From: an uncultured Oscillospiraceae bacterium
GTDB taxonomy: Bacteria; Bacillota; Clostridia; Oscillospirales; Acutalibacteraceae
NCBI GenBank assembly: GCA_900547305.1
Contig: URGH01000033.1
Coordinates: 1 to 26,500, forward strand
Direction: 5' to 3'
DNA length: 26,500 bases
Under the pieces are notes generated by a model. The model had not been told where the DNA came from, ran no database searches, and saw only the letters and a program-made list of their open reading frames with translations. Below are positions 17,182 to 23,947 of this stretch, in pieces (position 1 is the first letter of the stretch; every line of letters starts with the position of its first letter). The translations under genes and the position numbers were made by a program.

Positions 17182-18468
17182 TTGAAAAAAATTAAATCGG
17201 TAATTTCCGCGGTGCTTTGTATCTGTATGATCTCTGCGGTATTTGCGGGGTGCGGAAAAAACGGAACGGGCGGCGCGGCGGACGGCGAGCGCGCAGAGAA
17301 AATTGCCAAAGAGCCTAAAAAAATCTCGTTTTTGGTGCCCGGGTACGACGGCAGCGATAAGGACAGCTATTACACCAAGGCAATAAAGGAATTTGAAAAA
17401 ACCTACGGCAAGCAGGTGGAAATTCTTCAGGCTGTGGGCGAGCAGCTTTGGAATCAAAAGGTGGCGGCGCAAATTGCCGCCAAAGACCCGATAGACGTAT
17501 TTTATATAAGCGTGGATCAGTACCTCGGAATGTACCAGAAAAATTATCTGACCCCCGTTAACGATTATGTGGATCTCAGCGTAACAGGGCACAACAGCGA
17601 TGTAATGGACACGTTTGTTAAATTTGACGGCAAGTATTATGCCGCGGGGGTTTCGGCTACTCCGTATGTGCTTTATTATAACCGCGATATTATGGAAGCA
17701 AACGGCTTTGACCGCGATGAGCCGCGCAAGCGCTATGAATCGGGCAGCTGGACCTGGAACGATTTTATTGAAATAGCGCGTGAGTGCAACGACTCAGACG
17801 CGGGTATTGCGGGGCTTGAGAATATGTTTGACGAGGTATTTCAGGCATCGAATAACTGCACGGCGGTCGAGTTTAAGGAAGGCAAATACACACTTAATAT
17901 AAAGTCGCCGCAAATGCGCCACACGCTTGAAACGGTTCAGGATATATTCAATAAAAACGTTATCTGCGGCAGCGGCTATGTTACGGGTCAGAATAAGTTT
18001 TTAAAGGGTAAGGCGGCTATGCACGGCGCATACGCGTATGAAGAGGCGACCTTTAACTCCTTGAAAAAGAGCGGTTCGGTCTCGATTGATTTCGGGGTGA
18101 CGGCTTTTCCGTCGGGGCCTGATAATAATGACGGAAAAAGCTTCGGTCATTCCACAGGCTACGCCATTTCCAACGGTTCGGACGCTCCTTACAGCGCGGG
18201 CATGCTTATAGATATGATTTTAAAGGCTGCGGATGAGGATAACAAAGAGAAAAAAGCCCTTGAAAATGCGGAAAACCGCGCTATGTATGATAAGCTTGCG
18301 AAAAATCTGTGCATACCGACGTATACCGATGGAATTTTAGAGCAGGGCTACGGAGCGTTTTATCTGCTTTATGATGTGAGAAACGGCGAGGATATTAACC
18401 AGAAGCTTGCGCAATATGAAACCACCTATCAAAAAATGGTGGACGATGCAAATGCACTTTTAAAATAG
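17182..18468 (+). CDS. Extracellular solute-binding lipoprotein (importer 2)
   Basis: 428 residues from a TTG at 17182. AGAAAGGA (17166-17173) is 8 bases upstream, whereas the ATG at 17173 overlaps that RBS and the previous stop. Both starts give the same mature protein. Lipobox FAGC with lipid cysteine 24. Family 1 sugar-binding fold: KKISFLVPGYDGSDKDSYYT, AAQIAAKDPIDVFYISVDQY, SATPYVLYYNRDIMEANGFD, SGSWTWNDFIEIARE, GKAAMHGAYAYEEATFNSLK. Normal length for the family, unlike the binding protein of importer 1. It should deliver an oligosaccharide to the permeases at 14110-15935. Confidence 0.92.
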   Translation: MKKIKSVISAVLCICMISAVFAGCGKNGTGGAADGERAEKIAKEPKKISFLVPGYDGSDKDSYYTKAIKEFEKTYGKQVEILQAVGEQLWNQKVAAQIAAKDPIDVFYISVDQYLGMYQKNYLTPVNDYVDLSVTGHNSDVMDTFVKFDGKYYAAGVSATPYVLYYNRDIMEANGFDRDEPRKRYESGSWTWNDFIEIARECNDSDAGIAGLENMFDEVFQASNNCTAVEFKEGKYTLNIKSPQMRHTLETVQDIFNKNVICGSGYVTGQNKFLKGKAAMHGAYAYEEATFNSLKKSGSVSIDFGVTAFPSGPDNNDGKSFGHSTGYAISNGSDAPYSAGMLIDMILKAADEDNKEKKALENAENRAMYDKLAKNLCIPTYTDGILEQGYGAFYLLYDVRNGEDINQKLAQYETTYQKMVDDANALLK

Positions 18469-18484
18469 ATACGGAGAGGGAAAA

Positions 18485-19762
18485 ATGCAGAAAAATTACT
18501 GTACGCCGATTCCTGCGGCAAGAATTTCGGATAAGGTGTCGCCGGAATTGAAAATAGCAACGGCAAACGCCTGCGCGGCGGAGATTTACGCGGTTACCGC
18601 AAGCGGGAAGGCACTGCTCGGAAAATACGACCTTAAAAAAGGGCTTGAATCTAACAGAATATATCCCGACCTCAGCGGTATAACAGGAAAATTTGAGTTT
18701 GAAATAAACTTTAAGGACAACGGCGGCAATACAGAGGAAACAATACGCATACCTTATGAGGTTGTAAAATCGGATGTGCCGTCCACCGGGATGATAGACG
18801 GCTGCTGGATAACGCTTTACCACTGGAGCGAGGCGGAGGGTACTTATTTCAACGAAGGACTCAAGAACCTTGACGCCGACGGCTGGCGGCAGATAATCTA
18901 CTCCATGCACAAGGCTAAAATTACCTCGGTGCTTATTCAGAATGTGTTTGACGCGGGAAATTACGCTTATCAGCACAATATGACCGTGGATACATACGAC
19001 GGAAAAGCGTTTTATCCGAGTAAACTTTACAAAAACAGAATGCCAATAAAGTGCGAAGACCCGTTAGAGGTTATACTGACCGCCGCCGACGAGTGCGGAA
19101 TGCATGTTTTCCCCGGAGTGGGTATGTATGCGTGGTTTGAATTTTCGCCCGACTCTCTTGAATGGCATAAAAGGGTGACTGTGGAGCTAAACGAACGCTA
19201 CGGACACCATAAATCATTTTACGGCTGGTATATTTCCGAGGAAATTATGGGCTCGTTATACTTTGATTATCCCGCTGTTCCGAATGAGAAATATAAGGAT
19301 ATACAAAGCTTTTTCAGGGAATACACCGCGTTTGTAAGGCGGCTTACCCCCACAAAGCCGGTGGCGCTCGCCCCTAACAACATCCATATGCACTGGTATG
19401 AGAAGGAATGGCTGCCGATACTCGAAAACCTTGATATTATAATTCCCTTTGCATTTGCAAGGAGCGAATATAATATTGATGAAATTATGAATATGTGCCG
19501 CAAGACGGGAACGCATTTCTGGGTTGATATGGAAATGTTCGCCGTTCCGTTTACCGACGGGCTGCGTCCCAAAAAAATACCCGACCTGCTTAAAGAAATG
19601 AAGAATTACGATAAATTGGAGCAGATTTACGGCTACCAGTATACCGGAATTATGAACGAGCCGGGGCACAGAATGAATTTAGGTCTTGCCGAGACCGAAA
19701 AATTTTACAGCGAATATATGAATTACCTTAAAACCAAGGAGGAAAACGGCAATGGAAAATAA
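18485..19762 (+). CDS. Cytosolic DUF4434-like TIM-barrel protein
   Basis: 425 residues, ATG at 18485 after GGAGAGGG, no signal peptide. A small N-terminal beta region (about 1-95) precedes a TIM-barrel-like domain (about 100-415): GMIDGCWITLYHW, ITSVLIQNVFDAG, DPLEVILTAADECGMHVFPG, HKSFYGWYISEE (242-253), HFWVDMEMF. The AADECGM...FPG...GWY-SEE order matches DUF4434, a glycosidase-like family that I recall without a firm activity. Candidate acids are E252/E253, D348 and E350. The gene overlaps the epimerase gene by 11 bases, so the pair is probably made together. A role in hydrolysing imported oligosaccharide is inference. Confidence 0.7.
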   Translation: MQKNYCTPIPAARISDKVSPELKIATANACAAEIYAVTASGKALLGKYDLKKGLESNRIYPDLSGITGKFEFEINFKDNGGNTEETIRIPYEVVKSDVPSTGMIDGCWITLYHWSEAEGTYFNEGLKNLDADGWRQIIYSMHKAKITSVLIQNVFDAGNYAYQHNMTVDTYDGKAFYPSKLYKNRMPIKCEDPLEVILTAADECGMHVFPGVGMYAWFEFSPDSLEWHKRVTVELNERYGHHKSFYGWYISEEIMGSLYFDYPAVPNEKYKDIQSFFREYTAFVRRLTPTKPVALAPNNIHMHWYEKEWLPILENLDIIIPFAFARSEYNIDEIMNMCRKTGTHFWVDMEMFAVPFTDGLRPKKIPDLLKEMKNYDKLEQIYGYQYTGIMNEPGHRMNLGLAETEKFYSEYMNYLKTKEENGNGK

Positions 19763-20972
19763 AATATTCACCGAATACAAAAATCGCTTTCACTCGGCTC
19801 TTTTGGACGACTGTATTCCGTTTTGGGAGAAAAGCGACCTTATAGATAAGGAATACGGCGGGTTTATAACCTCGGTAGACAGAGAGGGCAAAAGCTACAA
19901 CAACGATAAATCGGTTTGGTTTCAGGGGCGTTGCCTTTGGACATTTTCCTCTCTGTGCGCAAGGTACGGCATAAGGGAGAGCTGGCTTAACGCGGCAAAA
20001 AGCGGTAAGGAATTTCTTGAAAAACACTGTACCGACAGCGACGGAAGAATGTTTTTTACCGTAACGCGCGACGGCAGACCGCTGAGAAAACGCAGATATA
20101 TGTATTCCGAAAGCTTTTTTGTTATAGGCATGGCTGAATACGGCGCCCTTACGGGCGATACCGAGGCTCTGTCTAAGGCGGCAAAATGCTTTGATATGAT
20201 GCTTGATATCTACCGTCACCCCGAAAACGACCCCTATAAAATTACACCGAAATCGTATTCCGAAACAAGAAGTCAGCGTGATTCCGCAGTGCCTATGGTG
20301 CTTATAAGCTCGGGGCAGATACTGCGCCGCTGTATTCCCGAAAGGGCGGAATACTATACCGCCGCGGTGCGCGAGGTAATTGGAGATATACTGAAATATC
20401 ACTACAAGCCCGAGCTTAAATGTGTGCTTGAAACGGTGGCAAGCGACGGCAGTATGATAGATAACCCCGCGGGCAGAACCGTTAACCCGGGTCATTCCTG
20501 CGAAAACTCGTGGTTTATTATGTGCGAGGCACTTTATTCCAAGGACGATGAGCTTATGAAAAAAGCGCTGAATTTACTTGACTGGCATACAGAGCGCGGC
20601 TGGGACAAGGAAAACGGCGGAATGTTCTATTTTGTTGACGTGCTGGGCAGACCGTGCGAGCAGCTGGAATGGGATATGAAGCTTTGGTGGGTGCATAACG
20701 AGGTTTTAATATCCACATTGCTTGCATATGCCGTAACCAAGGATAAAAAATATTGGGATATGTTTGAAAAGACCTATGATTATGCCTTTTCGCATTTTGC
20801 GGATAGGGAATACGGCGAGTGGTACGGCTATCTGCACAGAGACGGCAGCGTTTCACACACGCAAAAGGGCTCTTTGTGGAAAGGACCTTTTCATTTACCG
20901 CGCTGCCTAATGCTTTGCGAGGATATTCTTACCGTGCTTGAAAGCAACGGAGAAATTCACAGCATTATATAA
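19752..20972 (+). CDS. N-acylglucosamine 2-epimerase family enzyme
   Basis: 406 residues, ATG at 19752 with AAGGAGG (19736-19742) 9 bases upstream, inside the previous gene. Cytosolic, (alpha/alpha)6 barrel. Family motifs are intact: VWFQGRCLW (R60), NPGHSCENSW (H248, E251), KLWWVHNEVL (H315) and WKGPFHLPRCLMLCE (H381), the usual arginine, glutamate and histidines of the active site. The GPFHLPRCL version looks more like GlcNAc/ManNAc 2-epimerases (renin-binding-protein type) than cellobiose 2-epimerases, which suggests an aldose or N-acetylhexosamine substrate. Substrate remains unproven because the superfamily also holds mannose isomerases and YihS. With the preceding gene it probably forms the intracellular end of the pathway. 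Confidence 0.88.
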   Translation: MENKIFTEYKNRFHSALLDDCIPFWEKSDLIDKEYGGFITSVDREGKSYNNDKSVWFQGRCLWTFSSLCARYGIRESWLNAAKSGKEFLEKHCTDSDGRMFFTVTRDGRPLRKRRYMYSESFFVIGMAEYGALTGDTEALSKAAKCFDMMLDIYRHPENDPYKITPKSYSETRSQRDSAVPMVLISSGQILRRCIPERAEYYTAAVREVIGDILKYHYKPELKCVLETVASDGSMIDNPAGRTVNPGHSCENSWFIMCEALYSKDDELMKKALNLLDWHTERGWDKENGGMFYFVDVLGRPCEQLEWDMKLWWVHNEVLISTLLAYAVTKDKKYWDMFEKTYDYAFSHFADREYGEWYGYLHRDGSVSHTQKGSLWKGPFHLPRCLMLCEDILTVLESNGEIHSII

Positions 20973-21040
20973 CCCCATCTGTCTCTTGGCAATGGCGGCT
21001 GCCCTTTAACAGCACCAATATAAAATGGGAGGTTGTATTT
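20973..21040 (+). other. Longest gap in the operon, with weak hairpin
   Basis: A 68-base gap before the esterase fusion. GCTG (20998-21001) and CAGC (21010-21013) can pair around CCCTTTAA without a T-run, so it is not a working terminator by itself. The string resembles the loop and stem of the terminator at 3144-3172 (shared GCCCTTTA and ACAGC). GGGAGG at 21027-21032 is the esterase RBS. No well-spaced promoter is seen. Confidence 0.4.
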
Positions 21041-23932
21041 ATGAAAAAACGTATTATTTCTCTTATGTGTACGGTTGTAATGATTTTATCGGCGCTTTTC
21101 GTCGCCCCGTCTTCGGTATTTGCCGAGGAAACCTATGATTTTGCGGATAATTACGACACTTGGATGCAGGGTATTGAAAAAGTAGGGGAATGGGATATAT
21201 TCCCGAATCATCCTGAGTTCGGACTTTCGGTTGTCGGAAGGAATAATACCAAATCCGAAAACAGCCTTATCTACTCGTTTGAAGACAAAAAAATAACCGC
21301 GGTTTCTGTCGATGTAGTGGAGTATACGGGTTACTTCGAAGAGAATGATCTTGTTGTTTCGGCTTACTCTAACGGTGCTTGGCAGGAATTATCGTTGACA
21401 ATGAGTGCTGAAAGGGAAATCGACGGTGCGAATAAACCGAATTTCAAATCTGTGACGGCCACCGCCGTTTCTGTGCCGGACAGCACAACAAAGCTTAAGC
21501 TTCAACTAAACAATTCGTCTGCATGGACTTTGTTTCTTGACAGATTAAAATTAAAAGTAAGCGGGGCAAGTGAAGTGGATAAGGCGTACAATGAACAGAC
21601 ATTGTTTTTCACAAATTCTTCCGGCACAACTCTTGAATATTATCTGACTGTGCCTGCGGGGTATGACGGCAAAGAAACTCTTCCGTTGGTGTTATTTATG
21701 CACGGTTTTGGCGGCGATACCGACAGAAGCGGTTACGAATATTTCAGAGATAAGGTATTTAAAGGTAATTATAATTGTATTTTACTGGCACCCATTGCCG
21801 ACCGCTCAAAGGGGCAACATTGGAGAGACAGGGACGCTATGGGTGATGTCGGCGCTACCGCAATATATAATCAGGATGATTTGACGCCGACTCCCGCTTT
21901 ATTGGCAGCAAGAGATTTGTTGAAAAAGGTTAAAAGCAGCTATAACGTAGATTCCTCAAGAATATATGCGCTTGGGTATTCCATGGGCGGTTTCGGCACA
22001 TATGAGCTTGCTACCAGGTATCCCGAATTGTTTTCGGCAATAGCCCCGATTTGCGGCGGCTGCGATCCTACAAAAGCGAGTGTAATCAAGGACTTGCCGA
22101 TTTGGAGCTTTCACGGCACGGCAGACGCAGTTGTGAATATTGACGCGAATAGGGCTATGTATAAGAATCTCCTGTCCCTTGGCAGTGAAAATGCACATTA
22201 CACGGAATATGACGGCTTGGATCACGGGATATGGTTTAAGGCGATGGATGATGTAACGGATTGGCTGTTTAAACAATCAAAGAACACCGATTTTTCTGAA
22301 AACACGGCTTATAAGTTTGACAGTCTGACCGATTGGAGCATATCTTCGGATCATACGGAAAATTTGCAAATAAATAAAAATGAACCGAATATAAAGGACA
22401 GTGCGGTGTCTTCAAGGACTGAAAAATACGGTGAAAATTACATTGAATACAGCTGTGACGGCAGGGAGTTGTCGGAGGTTGTCGCGGATACGGGCTACCA
22501 TTCCGACTATGCAGCACCCGAGCACCTTATTTTAAAAGCGCAAACAGATGATCCTGATGTATGGCATACGGTAAAAGCCACGGCTGTTTTGAGTACACCG
22601 TTCGGCGATTCAAAGTTCATCCTATCAAAGCTTTCATATATGGGACTTCCTAAAAACACTAAAAGAATAAGAATATCCGTAAATAGCGACGATGTTTATT
22701 GGACGTATTATATCAATAATGTTGCGATCAAATACAAGGAAGATCCTGTACGGGCTGAACCGGCGGGGGATTTTAATAATGACGGCAGCGTGAATATTCT
22801 TGATTTAATTATATTAAAAAAATGTATGGCAAATGAGACGGGTGATTTAAAATTTGATCTTGACGGTGATGATTTAATTGATGCAAAGGATATAGCCGCT
22901 TTAAGAAAGCACTTATTGGGGGCGGCAGAGCTGCTAAGTGCGGAAAAGGTCGAAAATATCAGAAAAATCAATGAGTTGAAAAAATTTGCGGATAACGATT
23001 TGATTTTCCTGTCCGGATTACAACTGGAAAGCGGAGCATTTCCGACTCGCGCAGGTACTAAGGGAGCAGAAAGCATAAATCCCTATTTTTCCGACTATGT
23101 TGCAATAGCCTTATTAAACCGTCCGGATTTGTATGCCGAAAATGTAAAAAAGTACATAAATTGGCATTTTGCTCATTTGAATGCCGATGGGACAATTTAC
23201 GATTATTATATGGACGGCAAGGAGGAAAAAACGAAAGGCACATATGATTCAACCGATTCCTATGCGGCAACATTTTTAATGCTTCTTGAAAAATATTGTG
23301 AAAAAACCGGAGATATTGATTTTATTACAGAGCATAAATCAAAAGTTATAAGTGTTTACAATTCAATGATTTCTACACTTCATAACGGTCTGACATACGC
23401 AAAGGAAGATTATCCCATAATATATACTATGGATAACAGCGAGGTATATGCGGCTCTGATTGAATCTGAAAAATTATTCAAGCTTTTGGATGAGAACGAC
23501 TTAGCAAACGATTGTCTTGAAAAATCATCACAGCTGAAAACCGAGCTTAATAAACAACTGTGGAATGAAAATTGTTATTTTGAAACAGGAATAAATAAGG
23601 ACGACGGTACAGTATCCCATAAGTATCTGTTGAATGAGTATTATCCTTCGGGTTTGGCTCAATTATTCCCGGTTATTTACAATGCGGTTGACACAGAGAA
23701 GAAAATGTCTGTATATTATGATGTAAAACGCAGATTCGATATCGGTTCTGTTGCTTTTAAGGAAGATTACTATTGCTTTATTGCATTGGCGGCAGCCTCG
23801 GTGGGAGATGTGGATTATTTAATACAATATAAGAATAAATTTTCCGCCACGGTACCGTTAGGGAATTCTACAGTTCCGTATATTGCGATAGTATTAAATT
23901 CGGTTTATGAATATGCAGCCACTGTTAATTAA
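21041..23932 (+). CDS. Esterase, dockerin and (alpha/alpha)6-barrel fusion protein
   Basis: 963 residues, ATG at 21041 with GGGAGG 8 bases upstream. Signal peptide to residue 28 (VFA|EE). Residues about 32-174 are one copy of the locus-specific module (NHPEFGLSVVGR ... AWTLFLD). About 185-412 is an alpha/beta-hydrolase esterase: oxyanion MHGFGG (219-224), nucleophile GYSMGG (S314), D362 in HGTADAV and H395 in GLDHGIW, like CE1/PHB-depolymerase-type enzymes. About 424-567 is a diverged second module. About 575-628 is a type I dockerin (GDFNNDGSVNILD and FDLDGDDLIDAKD). About 645-960 is a barrel homologous to the lipoprotein at 15932-17176 (NPYFSDYVAIALL, DSTDSYAATFL, MDNSEVY). The barrel behind the dockerin is unusual and suggests fusion of two genes. 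The gene looks more AT-rich than its upstream neighbours. Probable role: extracellular deacylation plus glycan cleavage on a cohesin scaffold. Confidence 0.88.
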   Translation: MKKRIISLMCTVVMILSALFVAPSSVFAEETYDFADNYDTWMQGIEKVGEWDIFPNHPEFGLSVVGRNNTKSENSLIYSFEDKKITAVSVDVVEYTGYFEENDLVVSAYSNGAWQELSLTMSAEREIDGANKPNFKSVTATAVSVPDSTTKLKLQLNNSSAWTLFLDRLKLKVSGASEVDKAYNEQTLFFTNSSGTTLEYYLTVPAGYDGKETLPLVLFMHGFGGDTDRSGYEYFRDKVFKGNYNCILLAPIADRSKGQHWRDRDAMGDVGATAIYNQDDLTPTPALLAARDLLKKVKSSYNVDSSRIYALGYSMGGFGTYELATRYPELFSAIAPICGGCDPTKASVIKDLPIWSFHGTADAVVNIDANRAMYKNLLSLGSENAHYTEYDGLDHGIWFKAMDDVTDWLFKQSKNTDFSENTAYKFDSLTDWSISSDHTENLQINKNEPNIKDSAVSSRTEKYGENYIEYSCDGRELSEVVADTGYHSDYAAPEHLILKAQTDDPDVWHTVKATAVLSTPFGDSKFILSKLSYMGLPKNTKRIRISVNSDDVYWTYYINNVAIKYKEDPVRAEPAGDFNNDGSVNILDLIILKKCMANETGDLKFDLDGDDLIDAKDIAALRKHLLGAAELLSAEKVENIRKINELKKFADNDLIFLSGLQLESGAFPTRAGTKGAESINPYFSDYVAIALLNRPDLYAENVKKYINWHFAHLNADGTIYDYYMDGKEEKTKGTYDSTDSYAATFLMLLEKYCEKTGDIDFITEHKSKVISVYNSMISTLHNGLTYAKEDYPIIYTMDNSEVYAALIESEKLFKLLDENDLANDCLEKSSQLKTELNKQLWNENCYFETGINKDDGTVSHKYLLNEYYPSGLAQLFPVIYNAVDTEKKMSVYYDVKRRFDIGSVAFKEDYYCFIALAAASVGDVDYLIQYKNKFSATVPLGNSTVPYIAIVLNSVYEYAATVN
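22763..22924 (+). other. Internal type I dockerin domain (esterase fusion)
   Basis: Encodes two calcium-binding repeats, GDFNNDGSVNILDLIILKK (about 576-594) and FDLDGDDLIDAKDIAALRKH (about 605-624). It lies two-thirds along the protein instead of at a terminus, between the second module and the barrel. Confidence 0.88.
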
Positions 23933-23947
23933 CGGGGAGGATCGAAT

